Below are positions 34,783-47,334 of a DNA stretch of 64,000 bases, piece after piece. The translations under genes and the position numbers were made by a program. The stretch's first letter is position 1; every line of letters starts with the position of its first letter. The notes below the pieces were generated by a model. It did not search any database and was not told the origin of the DNA. It worked only from the letters and a program-made list of their open reading frames with translations. Origin of the DNA: Perilla frutescens (lineage: Eukaryota; Streptophyta; Magnoliopsida; Lamiales; Lamiaceae); the NCBI GenBank assembly GCA_026008535.1, contig BRKX01000009.1, positions 62,221,720 to 62,285,719 of the forward strand, read 5' to 3'.

Positions 34783-36372
34783 TGATGAAGAATCAAATTC
34801 GTGCTTTTTTCTTTATCTTTTTACACCCTTTTTAAGTATTTAGTGTAGAGTCTAGTCTAGTTTTGGGGGTAAAACTGATTGCAGGAGGCTGAGGGCACAA
34901 AACCACCACAATAGGCACAGACAGGTGCTATTTATGCTGAGGGCACAAAGGACTGATTTGCCTGCCGAGGACCTAGTCAAAGTTGTTGCGAGAATTGCGC
35001 AACAGAATCGCGGGACAGTTCCTATATGCACGTGGTGGTGATGTGGCGGTCAGTTCCGAGTCTTGGGGAAGTCTACACACGTTGGGAAGGAAGTGGGGAC
35101 ATCAGAAAACTGTTGGAGATGCTAGGGTTTGTTGCTATCCCTCCTAAATTCAAGGAAGAACGTTGAGCATGAGGTGTGGAAGTGGAGGAGTGCAAGAACC
35201 CCTGCGTGGGTGAAATCTGGGCTGCCTGAAGCCTTAATTCATTTGCTATAAATACTTTTATCTGTTTTCATATCAGACACCTTCTTTTTTCTCTCGCATC
35301 GCAAGATACAATTTACTGTTTTCGTATTTAGTTTAGTTGCTGGATATTCTGTCTGCCTGAAGCTGGCGATTTGCCCGCGGAGAGGTAGTTCAGTTGTTTT
35401 GTTGGCAAAACTGGGGTTGGGCCCAGAAGTTAATCGAGTTATTTTCTTTCCAAGTAAGATGTCTTTTATCATTTCTTTTACTTTCGTTTCTATGTTTTGT
35501 GGCTAAGTATCCACTGTTCAAGTTAAAGTAATGGTCTAAAGGTAGAATATGTGTATGAGGTAATCGGACTTTAAAGCCTTAAGGGTTCACAATCTTAACT
35601 TGTTTTTCACTTAGACATAGGTAAAGGGTGGTTGGAGATGAAAGCGCGCATTTCTGATTAACTGGTGCTAGTGTTAGTTACGTGGGAGTGTATAGGTGAC
35701 CCATGTCTCGATACCCGCATGGTAACAAATCCGGGGATGACAGCCTTGGTAGTTGAGATTGAGTAGTATATGCAGGCACAAGACCGTGTCAAACCTACTA
35801 GAATCGGGTCGCTTTTGCCCTCAAAGCTGCTATGCTTGCAAAACCTTTGTGTGATTCTCTCCTTAGGTTCCTGTATAGTTAGGTCCCTAGGTGCCGATCG
35901 TATCATCTAGACGATATAATATAAGAAGTGATTGGGGAGTGGCCGATCGTATCCATTTCCTATAACCGGTTAACCCTCAAAGTGACAATTACCCATATTT
36001 GGCCATAGGGATTCGATTTTTGACCTTTCTGCTAGTGTGGGCACAACGGGTAGTAGTGGTAATTACATATGTTTTGCCCGGGATTGCGCATACCTACCGA
36101 ATGACTTGATGCTTTGACTTGAACACTTTTATTACTGATATTTTCTCTTGTGATTTCCTTTTCAGCATCTAGTTAGTTTAAGTTTATTAGCAAGGTTTTT
36201 AGAGTGACACTGAAAACCCAAACTGAAACTAAGAAAAGACAGAAGGTTAAAACACTCCTCGTGGGATCGACATCCGTCTTCACCAGCTATACTAGCCGTT
36301 GAGGGCAGATTAAGCATTTGTGGACTATTTGCCTGCAAGTGTATTTTTGCACACTAAAACGACGATGTGCCA
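34783..36372 (+). repeat. 5' LTR of the Athila element
   Basis: Starts TGATGAAGAATC and ends GATGTGCCA. An internal TATAAATA at 35247-35254 is the likely promoter; the same box lies at the same offset (464) in the 3' LTR. Confidence 0.93.
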
Positions 36373-36377
36373 AAAAT

Positions 36378-36395
36378 TGGCGCCGTTGCCGGGGA
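36378..36395 (+). other. Primer-binding site, tRNA-Asp type
   Basis: TGGCGCCGTTGCCGGGGA begins five bases after the 5' LTR. It matches the primer site, complementary to tRNA-Asp, usually reported for Athila elements (recalled, not searched). Confidence 0.75.
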
Positions 36396-36439
36396 GTGTA
36401 AGCGCACTTTTCTGTCTATTTACTGTTTTACCTTAGTAT

Positions 36440-38740
36440 ATGCTTCGTTCTAATCGCGCAGGAGATTTACTCTACGATCCTGAGATAGAGAGGTCAGCGA
36501 GGGCAAGAAGGGCACAAGCTAGGGCATTTTTGAAAAGACTGCAGGAGGATAATCAAACTGAAAAATCCAGTGATGATTTGACCTCAGGTAGAGAAAGTCA
36601 GGCAAGCAACGAACAAGCTGAGACAAGCAAAGTCAATCCACTCTATTCCGAAGAAGAGATGGAGGACGATCAGATATCAAACCACGAAGAAGAAGAAGAA
36701 CAACAAAGACCACCACCGCACACCCTTACTTTGAGGCAGCTGAGTTTCCCTCAAACCATGAACATGCGTCCTACGGGCATCGTTTTGCCCATAACTACTG
36801 GTAACTGGGAGCTGAGGGCAAACTTCATCTCGATTTTGCCCAAATTCCATGACCATCCAGGGGAGGATCCACAACGACATCTACAAGATTTTGAGATGGC
36901 ATGTGAGACGCAACGCACACGAACTAATGGGACAGGCGAATACATTCGCCTGGTTTCTTTTCCTTTCACCCTGCAGGACGGAGCTCGAGAATGGTTATAC
37001 ACTATTCCTGCCAGGAGTGTAACCAACTGGAGTCAACTCCAGCAGAAGTTTCTGGAGAAGTACTTCCCCACATCAAGAGTACAGAGCATGAGAAAGAAAA
37101 TCTCAACCGCAAAGGCTGGTCCCCACGAGAGCTTTTACGACTACTGGGAGCGTTTCAAACAATTGCTTTCGAAATGCCCACATCACCAGATTCCAAATCA
37201 TGACCTGGTGAACTACTTTGTTTCGGGGTTGAGAAGCGAGGATCGGGCCCTACTGAATGCAGCATGTGGAGGATCTATCCTGAACAAGAGGGCAGCTGAA
37301 GCTCTAATACTTATTGGAGAAATGGCCGAAGAGAACAGAGACGATTCATATGAAAGAACAAGTGTTGCCGCTGCGGGCAAAACTATCTCTGTGCCTGCAA
37401 CTGATGACCGAATCGAACAACTTTGCAACAAGATGGAGAAGATGATCACCATTTTTTCGGCCAATACCTTGCGAATTTATGGGGTATGTGAATTAATGGG
37501 GCACCACTCTGACCAGTGTCCACAATTGAAAGAGAAGGAAGAGACGGTCAACGCTATGGATGAAGGGCACAGAAGGAGGCACAATCATTTTGCCCCCAAC
37601 TACAATCAGAGGCAGACAACACCATACTATCCTGCGCCCGCAGCAGGACCGACTTTATCAGACATGGTTCACAAGATTGTGAATGAAACGGTGGAGGTAC
37701 AAAAGAAATCAAAAGCCTTCGAACAGGAGACAAGGAATGGATTGAACTATTTGGGAGGACAAATATCCCAAATTAGTGATGCAATCGCAAGGATGGAGAA
37801 AGCTAAGGGAATTCTGCCCTCACAGACAGAACCACCAAAAAAAGCTGGGGTAAATGCAATAACATTGAAGAGTGGAAGGCAACTGCCTGTACCATATCCA
37901 GAGACTGCAAACGATGATGCCCACAATGATGATGAGCCCACAAAGGAGGAAGCAAAGTTGAAGGCAAATGACGAACCAGAAGCAGTTGTGCCCAAACCCA
38001 TCCTGAAGAGTAATATTCCAAAAGAGATCGAGGTGCCTTTACCATTTCCAGGAAGGATGAAGCGGAACAAAAAAAAAGCAGAGGATAGGGATCTAATGCA
38101 CATCTTCAAGAAAGTGGAAATCAATGTTCCCCTACTAGACGCAATCAGGCAGGTGCCCCGATATGCCCGTTTCCTGAAGGACTTATGTACAAAGAAAGTG
38201 AGATTCACAGAGGAGGCACAAGTGGTTGTGAGCGAAAATGTTTCAGCATTATTACAGAAGAAGCTGCCTGAAAAGTATGGAGACCCAGGGATGTTCTTTA
38301 TTCCCTGTGAAATTGGAGGACTTCGAGTTGAGAGAGCTATGCTGGACTTAGGGGCATCGATCAATGTTATGCCCTTAAGCGTCTTTGAAGAGCTGACCTT
38401 AGGACCGCTCAAAGATACAAGGACAATTATTCAATTGGCTGACCGCTCCAATGTTTACCTCGAGGGAGTGCTTGAAGATGTCCTAATCAAAGTGGAGAGT
38501 CTGATTTTCCCAGCAGACTTCTATGTGCTGGATATGGGCAAAACCAATCCCAAAGCTGCCTGTATACTTTTGGGCAGACCATTCATGAAGACGGCACATA
38601 CGAAGATTGATGTCGATAAGGGCACATTGACGTGCGAGTTCGATGGAGACAGAGTTACCTTCAACATCATGGAAGCAATGAAATACCCCAATGACACTGA
38701 GGGTGTACATGTGATCGACGTCTTTGAGCCTATGATCTAA
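36440..38740 (+). CDS. gag-pro: Athila gag-protease ORF
   Basis: An open frame of 766 codons ending in TAA at 38738-38740. Residues about 130-290 are a retrotransposon gag (capsid) domain with EWLYTIPARSVTNW and FYDYWERFKQLLSKCP. A knuckle-like site near residue 348 reads CELMGHHSDQC, with Met where the second Cys is expected, so zinc binding is doubtful. The aspartic protease lies near residue 634 with MLDLGASINVMP; DLGAS in place of DTGA/DSGA is usual for Athila. The frame continues past the TAA into the RT region, so the stop probably truncates a former single polyprotein. The ATG at 36440 is the first good start after the primer site. Confidence 0.85.
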   Translation: MLRSNRAGDLLYDPEIERSARARRAQARAFLKRLQEDNQTEKSSDDLTSGRESQASNEQAETSKVNPLYSEEEMEDDQISNHEEEEEQQRPPPHTLTLRQLSFPQTMNMRPTGIVLPITTGNWELRANFISILPKFHDHPGEDPQRHLQDFEMACETQRTRTNGTGEYIRLVSFPFTLQDGAREWLYTIPARSVTNWSQLQQKFLEKYFPTSRVQSMRKKISTAKAGPHESFYDYWERFKQLLSKCPHHQIPNHDLVNYFVSGLRSEDRALLNAACGGSILNKRAAEALILIGEMAEENRDDSYERTSVAAAGKTISVPATDDRIEQLCNKMEKMITIFSANTLRIYGVCELMGHHSDQCPQLKEKEETVNAMDEGHRRRHNHFAPNYNQRQTTPYYPAPAAGPTLSDMVHKIVNETVEVQKKSKAFEQETRNGLNYLGGQISQISDAIARMEKAKGILPSQTEPPKKAGVNAITLKSGRQLPVPYPETANDDAHNDDEPTKEEAKLKANDEPEAVVPKPILKSNIPKEIEVPLPFPGRMKRNKKKAEDRDLMHIFKKVEINVPLLDAIRQVPRYARFLKDLCTKKVRFTEEAQVVVSENVSALLQKKLPEKYGDPGMFFIPCEIGGLRVERAMLDLGASINVMPLSVFEELTLGPLKDTRTIIQLADRSNVYLEGVLEDVLIKVESLIFPADFYVLDMGKTNPKAACILLGRPFMKTAHTKIDVDKGTLTCEFDGDRVTFNIMEAMKYPNDTEGVHVIDVFEPMI

Positions 38741-38746
38741 GAAGAA

Positions 38747-41700
38747 ATGCCAAGGCTGCTGGCAAAGGATCCACTTGAGTGGGTACTTCAAAACAGTAAG
38801 ATCGATTGGGATGCTAAAGAGGAACAAGATAAGCAAATTAAAGAGGCAATCCTGCAATTGTATCACATCGAAGCCAGTTTTTCAAGGGATAAACGTCTGC
38901 CTTTGCCCACAACAAGGCAGGGTAATAAATTGTTGCGATCTATCATCAAGCCACCAAAGTTGGAGTTGAAGGAGTTGCCCGATCACCTCAAATATGCCTA
39001 TTTGGGTGAAGGAGAGAATTTGCCAGTTATAATCAGTTCATCGTTGACCATGAAGCAAGAAGTCAAGTTGATAGCACTATTGAAGATGCACAAGGAAGCA
39101 ATTGGATGGACCTTGGCCGACATCAAGGGCATAAGTTCCACCATTTGCATGCATCGGATCTAGTTAGAAGAAGGGGCAAAACCAGTGCAAGATCCTCAAA
39201 GGAAGCTGAATCCCTTGATGAAGGAAGTTGTGTTAAAAGAGATTCTAAAGCTGCTCGATATGGGCATTATCTTCCATGTGCCCGATAGTGAGTGGGTGAG
39301 TCCTATTCACGTTGTGCCCAAAAAGTCTGGAATCCAGGTTGTGGAGAATGAAAATAAGGAACTTATTCAGATGAGACTACAGACCGGATGGAGAGTTTGC
39401 ATTGACTACCGCAAGTTAAATGCAGTCACAAAGAAGGATCATTTCCTTTTGCCCTTCATCGATCAGATGTTGGAGAGGCTTGCGGGAAAATCATACTTCT
39501 GTTTTCTAGATGGGTATTCTAGTTATATGCAAATCGTGGTGGCCCAAGACGATCAAGGCAAAACGACATTCACCTGCCCCTTTGGCATATTTGCCTATAG
39601 AATGATGCTTTTTGGCCTCTGCAACGCTCCAGGCACATTTCAACGGTGCATGATGAGTATATTCTCTGATATGCTTGAGACTTGTATTGAGATCTTTATG
39701 GATGACTTCACGGTTTATGGAGATAGCTTTGATCAATGTCTTGATCATTTGAGCAAGGTACTGAGCCGTTGTGTGGAAAAAGACTTGGTGTTGAATTATG
39801 AGAAGTGTCACTTCATGGTGAGAGAAGGAATCGTGCTGGGACATGTAGTATCCGAGCGAGGAATCGAGGTGGACAGGACAAAAGTGAAGGTCATTGCCAA
39901 ATTGCCCTATCCCATCAACGTCAAGCAGATTTGGGCATTTCTAGGCCATGCGGGTTTCTATCGTCGATTCATTAAGGACTTCGCAAAGATTGCTCAACCA
40001 CTCACAAACCTGCTACAATTGGAGGTAAAATTTGACTTTGATGATGACTGCAAGAAAGTTTTTCATACATTGCAGAATATGCTAGTGTCTTTCTCCATTA
40101 TCCAACCTCCGGATTGGGAAATGCCATTTGAGGTGATGTGTGATGCCAGCGGATTTGCCGTGGGAGCAGTCTTGGGCCAGAAAAGAGGCAAAGAGAGCTA
40201 TGTTATATATTATGCCTCTAAGACATTAAATGCCGCACAACGCAACTATACCACCACGGAGAAGGAGCTATTAGCAGTAGTGTTCGCTTTTGAGAAGTTT
40301 CGTTCCTACCTGCTGGGGGCACAAGTGATTGTTTACACGGATCACGCAGCTCTGAAGTACCTACTGTCTAAGAAGGAGTCAAAGCCAAGACTCATAAGGT
40401 GGATATTGCTCCTGCAAGAGTTCGATGTGCAGATCAAAGACAAAACTGGGGCAGAAAATCTTGTTGCAGACCATCTCAGCCGTCTGATGGTTGAAGGCAA
40501 AGAGGAAATCACTGAGAATTTTCCAGATGAGCACTTGTATGAGGTTGTGGGCAAAGCAGCAAAGGAGCCGTGGTTTGCCGACATAGTGAACTACTTGGTC
40601 GCAAGGCAGTTTCCAGTTGGTTTGAGTGACTACCAAAAAAATAAGATGAAGCGGGAGTGCAGGTTCTATCTCTGGGAAACATCAACTCTTTGGAAAATTG
40701 GAGCTGATCAAGTCATAAGAAGGTGCGTCAATGATGATGAGGTTCTAGATATCTTGAAGTTCTGCCATAACAATGCATGTGGAGGCCACTTTGGCCCGCG
40801 TAGAACAGCAAGGAAGGTATTAGATGGAGGATTTTACTGGCCTACATTATTCAGGGATGCTTATATATTTGTGAAGAAGTGCAAGAATTGCCAGATGACT
40901 GGGAATATTTCTATTCGGGAGGCCATGCCACAAACACCTATTATGCCCGTGGAAATCTTCGACATATGGGGCATAGATTTCATGGGACCGTTTCCCAAGT
41001 CAGGTAACAACCTCTACATTATCCTGGCTGTAGATTATGTGTCCAAGTGGGTGGAGGCAAAAGCCACTCCAACGAACAATGCGAAGACAGTGGTGAAGTT
41101 CCTGAGGGCAAATGTGTTCTGTCGCTTTGGAATGCCCAAAGTCCTGATCAGTGATCAAGGGACTCATTTCTGCAACTCAGTCATAAAGAAGATGATGGTA
41201 AGGTATGGGGTCACACACAGGGTTACTACTGCATATCACCCCCAGGCAAATGGACAAGCAGAAGTCTCAAACAGGGAGATCAAAAATATTCTGGAGAAAG
41301 TTGTTGGACCAAGGCGCAAAGACTGGAGCAATCAATTGGAAGATGCTTTGTGGGCATATCGCACAGCCTACAAGACACCTATTGGGATGTCTCCTTATAG
41401 GCTGGTTTTTGGAAAGTATTGCAATTTGCCCGTGGGAATGGAGCATAAAGCATTTTGGGCAATCAAGAAGTTGAACTTCAATAATGAAAGCGCTGGAATT
41501 GAGAGGAAGCTGCAGATCCAAGAATTGGAAGAGTTGAGGTCCGAAGCCTATGATAATGCTGTGATGTATAAGGAAAGGACCAAGAGATATCACGATGCAC
41601 TCGCAAGGGGAAAACAGTTGCTCTGTGGGCAAAAGGTGCTCGTGTTTAACTCAAAGCTCAAATTGCATGCGGGCAAATTAAAGTCAAAATGGATGGGCCC

Positions 41701-41863
41701 CTATCTGGTGCAACATCAACACCCAAGTGGAGCAATCGATCTGGTGAATCCAAAAGATGGGTGCGAATTTCGAGTCAACGGCCAGAGGGTGAAACCATAT
41801 TTCGAGCAAGAGAAGGAAACTTGGGCAGAAACCCAAGTGTTAAGCATCCCTGAGTACTACTGA
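38747..41863 (+). pseudogene. pol: Athila pol: reverse transcriptase, RNase H, integrase (one internal stop)
   Basis: It is in the same frame as gag. An N-terminal linker (38747-39163) ends at TAG 39161-39163, and the frame resumes at once; the first later ATG is 39185 and the end is 41863. RT motifs are YRKLNAVTKKDHFLLPFID, GYSSYMQI, and FMDD within the catalytic box (about 39690-39710). RNase H has DASGFAVGAVLG and YTDHAALKYLL. Integrase has the zinc site (HNNACGGHF...KKCKNCQ), then the three acidic positions in GIDFMGPF, ISDQGTHF and NGQAEVSNREIK. All catalytic residues looked for are present, so the TAG, and the TAA before it, are the visible lesions. Confidence 0.85.
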
Positions 41864-42433
41864 AGGCACAACAAGGTCGAGCCAAAGACCTTAAACAAAG
41901 GCGCTGGACGGGAGGCAACCCGGTTTGTTTACTTGCTTTAATTTCAATTATGTTTGTTTTTTTTTGTATTTTGTTTGTGAGTTAACGCTACAGGAAGGCA
42001 AAGACTGGAAACATATCACTGTGGGCAAAGTAATGTGAAGGGCACAGCAAGGTTTAAGTGTGTGGGTGAGGACTGTAGCTGATTTGACTGATTGGACATA
42101 GCCAGGAATTGCAGAGACGGTTGGTTTCCCCATGCAGTTTCGATTATGGTTGAAAATTGAAGCCGAAAAAAAGGGAGTGAGGGAGAGAAGATATATCCAC
42201 ATCATTATTTCAAATTCTAAACATATCTTCTTCCCCAAATTCAAATTTCCCCAAATTTCTCAAAATTAGGCACAACCGACTCCTAATTTCTCGGCCACGA
42301 TCTCTCTGCACAAACCCACCACCCTCACAATACCCACGTCCATAGAAGCATTCAAATACCAAACCCCTCCACCTGCGATTCTTCAGAACTTAAGCAAGGC
42401 AAACCCTACTCCCCAATTTCCTCAAAGAAAAAA

Positions 42434-44547
42434 ATGGTGAAGGCAAAGAAAACTGGAGAAACTGCCAAGCGAGGCACACGCCGCAGTGCCCGCAACGCCG
42501 GCGAATCATCGCAAGAAACAACGCAGACCACCCAGTCAACCCAGTCCGAGGAGCCGAAACAAGGTTCTGAACCAGTTCTAAACCCCTCACCGATCCAGAC
42601 CATTCTACCGCAACACCCACCACCTCCGCCGCCGCAAACAGAGAAAAAGAAACGAGCACCGCCGAAGGCTAAGGGCAGTGCGTCGAAGAAGAAGAAGGTC
42701 GAGGCTGACAAGGGCAAACCCCAGAGCCCACCACAAGCTGGGCAAAGCCCTGACCCAACGCCAACACCTGAAAAACCACCAACGCCAGAGAAGCCGCCGA
42801 CACCCCAACCCAGTGAAGAATTAAACGAGTCTGAGCCTGAGAAGGACGGGGAAGACGATGGTAGACCAGAGAAAGAAGAAGAGGTGGAGGAAGAAAAGCA
42901 AATGGGTAGCGGTGACGAAGAAGAAAGCGTTGATGAATCTGAAGGTGAGAGCTTGGAGGAAGAAGACAAGGAGGAGGAGAAACTAAAGCAAGATCAGCAA
43001 GAGGAGAAGGAGAAAGAACCAGAACCGGAGGAAGAGAAAGAAGAGTCGTTGGAAGAAGACAAAGTGGCTTCAGAGGGATCTACATCTGAGAATGCCCACA
43101 GCCAGTCTGAGCAGTCGAAACAGGCACAACCAGATCCACCCGCAGAGAAGAAAAAGTTGAAGAAGGAAAAACCATAAGAGGTCCTGAAGGAGGCACAGAG
43201 GGAACCAAGCCAAAGCAAGGGTTCCGATGTGCCCAAAAAGGCTAAGAGCAAGCAAAAGGGAACCAAGTCGATCAGCAAGGAAGCAAAGAAGCCAGTCATC
43301 AAGGAGTCAAAGAAACAAGAGAAACCCCCCACCAAAAGAAAGCTAGATGTGGAGCAAGTCCACGAGGAAGAGGAAGAGAAGTCAGTGCACAGTGAGGAAG
43401 TGGAACCGGAAATTCAAATCATCCCAGCTCCAGTTCAATCCTATGTGCCCGCAAAGGTGAAAAAAGGCACAAAAGGCAGGGTGCCAATCAGGACCCTTCC
43501 CCGCCGCTCGGTGAAGGAGGAGAATGAGGATCCAAGCAGCTCAAGACAAGGCATTGTCGAGAGATTGAACAAGAAGAAACATTTGCCCCTGTATGTTCTT
43601 CATGACAGCACGCTGAATACACTTGGAGTCATGGACCAAGTGTATGAATACTTTGCCAACATCGGTTGGGACAAGTACTCGGCTGGAGGAACACGGTACG
43701 CCCCTCTTTAACCATTGAATTTCTTTCCTCATATGAGTTTAAGCCAGTGCAGGGATTCGGTTTGGAGACACTTGGAGTTGTGAACTTCTATATAGCTGGA
43801 GAGAGCTATAGCATGTCAATCTCAGGATTGAATCTGCTGTTGGATTTCATCCACCCTAAAGATGTCCATTCGAAGTGGTACAAGGAAGCAACAACCAGCG
43901 TTGGCGATGACTGGAGTCGAAACATTCAGCAAAGGTAGGAGGAAATTGGAGGCAAGGGCTTCTATCTTTCGGGCTCAAGCAAGGACAAGCACATCTCTGA
44001 TCACGCCCTTCAGATTTGCCACAGATAGATGGCATTCAACCTTTATGGGCGCAAGGATGGCACAGGCCAAGTCACGCAGCAGGAGGTATTCCTCTTATGG
44101 AACATGGTGCACAAGCGGAAGGTCAACCTCGGCTACATTCTGGCAATCCAATTGCAGGCACAGACCAGCAACACCAGAGCAACTGTTGTAGCGTTGGGCA
44201 TGTTTGTGGCGAGAGTGTTTGAAGGCTTGAAAGGTGGCGACCTCGATGACGTCTTTGAAGGGTACCCAGAGCTTGATGAAGGGACAGAGTATCTCGATGC
44301 CCAGAGGCTGGAGAGGATGCAGCTAGTTGGGTTCACTGAAGAGAACACCCCATACTTCCTTCCTTTTGACGAACCAACATACTTTGACAAGAGAAAGGCC
44401 CCCAAGGCACAAGAAGGATCACCCAGGGCACAAGAAGGACCGAGCAGGGCACAGAGCAGTGCAGATTCAAAGAAGCTTGAAAGAGTTGAGAAAGCCCTGC
44501 AGAGCATTTGTGTTCATCTCGGGTTAGACTACCCCTCCTCTCCTTAA
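42434..44547 (+). pseudogene. Athila third ORF (ATHILA ORF-1 family), disrupted
   Basis: Its first part (42434-43177) is a low-complexity Pro/Glu/Lys-rich region starting MVKAKKTGETAKRGTRRSAR. The same frame has a TAA at 43175-43177 and runs on to 43711. Coding then shifts to the +1-related frame (from about 43690) with LTIEFLSSYEFKP and GESYSMSISGLNLLLDFIHP. This is interrupted by TAGs at 43936-43938 and 44026-44028, and ends FNLYGRKDGTGQVTQQEVFLL...LGLDYPSSP at 44547. The C-terminal half resembles the ATHILA ORF-1/putative plant transposon protein family. No signal peptide or membrane segment supports an envelope role. Confidence 0.7.
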
Positions 44548-45744
44548 ATCATGTTTTATCCCCAGTAGTTTAGGATTTGTTTGTTTTTATTTTTGTTTGT
44601 GTGTTTATTTTTTTATCTTTGTATAGTTGCGTTTGTATATATAGAGTCTGTTTTGGGCATATCTAACCCACACTACTGCTTGTACCCGCAAGGGTACTTT
44701 GCACAACAAGTGTGTGGGCGGGATATGCCTAGGTCGTTGTGTTTATTTGTTTTTATTTTGTGTGTGCATGTTGGGTCTACAGCATATGAGTCATAGGATT
44801 GACATTGGGCATATATGGACATAAATTTATTGTTAGGCAGATGGAATTAATCAATTGCATGTGAAAACAATATATAACTACTACCCAGTGAGCTTTGAGC
44901 CCAAATTCACATTTGCGACTTCTTTCTGTGTGTTTAAATTCCATCACCTCATTTGATGCTTACTTGCTTATGCCCTGTCAAACTTGATTTCATTGCATGC
45001 TTAGATGAGTAAGGCATTTTCTTTCGTCGTTATTTGGCCATATTACTCACTGATAAATGCTTCCCATTGCTGCCATTATTTGAGCCTGCTTATTTGTTCA
45101 TGACCTGCATTCTGAAAAATCTCTCTCTAAAGAGTATCTTATGACTGGGAATGAAACCTTTATGCTCGTATTGGTAGCATGTTTAAGCCAAATAGTGACA
45201 GGATGCCAGAAATGGGCACAAAGAAAGAAAATAAAAAATAAAAAAATAAAAAAAGAGAGAAAATGAAAAATAAGTGTATGAATAAAAATGGTTTCCCAGG
45301 TTGTTATATAGGCACAGAGCTGCCAGTGATGATTTTGCCCGAATACTATTGAAAGCAGCCAGTTCCTAATATTTCCAACCTTGATCCGCATGCCCCATTA
45401 CAACCCTCACAAGACCTTTTGATATGCATGCATGTGAATAACATAAATTGTTTATACAGGGTGTTTGCAAGTTTGTTGATGATGAATTGGTGGAATTGTT
45501 GAGAGTAAACACTTAACCTAAACACTCGAGAAAAAGGCGAGCTGAGTGTACACTACAATAGTAGCCTGAGTTTGATTGATTCGATTTGCCTGCATCATTA
45601 TGACCAACTGTTATGCCCTTTATCAACTTATCATTCATATGATGTGTTGTCTTGTGTTCAGTCATTTGAGTCTTCTGTTTTTTGTTGTTTTGAGTTAAAG
45701 TTGCATTCATACTTGAGGACAAGTATAGTCCAAGTGTGTGGGTG
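44548..45744 (+). other. Untranslated 3' region of the Athila element
   Basis: No ORF of note. It contains A-rich AAATAAAAAAAG-like tracts near 45225-45275 and ends in the G-rich purine tract before the 3' LTR. Confidence 0.6.
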
Positions 45745-47334
45745 TGATGAAGACTCAAATTCGTGCTTTTTCCTTTATCTTTTTACATCCTTTTTAAGTG
45801 TTTAGTGTAGAGTCTAGTCTAGTTTTGGGGGTAAAACTGATTGCAGGAGGCTGAGGGCACAAAACCACCACAATAGGCACAGACAGGTGCTATTTATGCT
45901 GAGGGCACAAAGGACTGATTTGCCTGCCGAGGACCCAGTCAAAGTTGTTGCGAGAATTGCGCAACAGAATCGCGGGACAGTTCCTATATGCACGTGGTGG
46001 TGATGTGGCGGCCAGTTCCGAGTCTTGGGGAAGTCTACACACGTTGGGAAGGAAGTGGGGACATCAGAAAGCTATTGGAGATGCTAGGGTTTGTTGCTAT
46101 CCCTCCTAAATTCAAGGAAGAACGTTGAGCATGAGGTGTGGAAGTGGAGGAGTGCAAGAACCCCTACGTGGGTGAAATCTGGGCTGCCTGAAGCCTTAAT
46201 TCATTTGCTATAAATACTTTTATCTGTTTTCATATCAGACACCTTCTTTTTTCTCTCGCATCGCAAGATACAATTTACTGTTTTCGTATTTAGTTTAGTT
46301 GTTGGATATTCTGTCTGCCTGAAGCTGGCGATTTGCCCGCGGAGAGGTAGTTCAGTTGTTTTGTTGGTAAAACTGGGGTTGGGCCCAGAAGTTAATCGAG
46401 TTATTTTCTTTCCAAGTAAGATGTCTTTTATCATTTCTTTTACTTTCGTTTCTATGTTTTGTGGCTAAGTATCCACTGTTCAAGTTAAAGTAATGGTCTA
46501 AAGGTAGAATATGTGTATGAGGTAATCGGACTTTAAAGCCTTAAGGGTTCACAATCTTAACTTGTTTTTCACTTAGACATAGGTAAAGGGTGGTTGGAGA
46601 TGAAAGCGCGCATTTCTGATTAACTGGTGCTAGTGTTAGTTACGTGGGAGTGTATAGGTGACCCATGCCTCGATACCCGCATAGTAACAAATCCGGGGGT
46701 GACAGCCTTGGTAGTTGAGATTGAGTAGTATATGCAGGCACAAGACCGTGTCAAACCTACTAGAATCGGGTCGCTTTTGCCCTCAAAACTGTTATGCTTG
46801 CAAAACCTTTGTGTGATTCTCTCCTTAGGTTCCTGTATAGTTAGGTCCCTAGGTGCCGATCGTATCATCTAGACGATATAATGTAAGAAGTGATTGGGGA
46901 GTGGCCGATCGTATCCATTTCCTATAACCGGTTAACCCTCAAAGTGATAATTACCCATATTTGGCCATAGGGATTCGGTTTTTGACCTTTCTGCTAGTGT
47001 GGGCACAACGGGTAGTAGTGGTAATTACATATGTTTTGCCCGGGATTGCGCATACCTACCGAATGACTTGATGCTTTGACTTGAACACTTTTATTACTGA
47101 TATTTTCTCTTGTGATTTCCTTTTCAGCATTTAGTTAGTTTAAGTTTATTAGCAAGGTTTTTAGAGTGACACTGAAAACCCAAACTGAAACTAAGAAAAG
47201 ACAGAAGGTTAAAACACTCCTCGTGGGATCGACATCCGTCTTCACCAGCTATACTAGCCGTTGAGGGCAGATTAAGCATTTGTGGACTATTTGCCTGCAA
47301 GTGTATTTTTGCACACTAAAACGACGGTGTGCCA
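45745..47334 (+). repeat. 3' LTR of the Athila element
   Basis: 1590 bp, co-linear with the 5' LTR with no length difference. It ends GGTGTGCCA followed by the TGACC duplication. TATA box at 46209-46216. Confidence 0.93.

Larger units (their letters stand above)
34783..47334 (+). mobile_element. Athila-type Ty3/gypsy LTR retrotransposon, complete but with broken ORFs
   Basis: A 12,552-bp element bounded by two 1590-bp LTRs and a perfect TGACC target duplication (34778-34782 and 47335-47339). Order: LTR, tRNA-Asp-type primer site, gag-protease, RT-RNase H-integrase, a third ORF of ATHILA ORF-1 type, a ~1.2-kb untranslated stretch, purine-rich tract AAGTGTGTGGGTG (45732-45744), LTR. The LTRs differ at about 21 of 1590 positions by eye (about 1.3%), almost all transitions. 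At commonly used plant rates that suggests roughly half a million years. The gag-pol frame has two in-frame stops and the third ORF several lesions, so this copy is probably not autonomous. Confidence 0.93.

Noticed and set aside
37747..38412. A 221-aa minus-strand ORF in the Athila gag region
   Set aside because: Antisense to the gag-protease coding frame, with no recognisable motif.
42406..42969. Ser/Phe/Gly-rich 187-aa minus-strand ORF
   Set aside because: Mirror image of the low-complexity Glu/Lys/Pro region of the third Athila ORF.
42434..44547. Envelope-like gene in the retrotransposon, suggested by its position after pol
   Set aside because: No signal peptide or membrane span is visible, and the C-terminal half resembles the ATHILA ORF-1 family instead.
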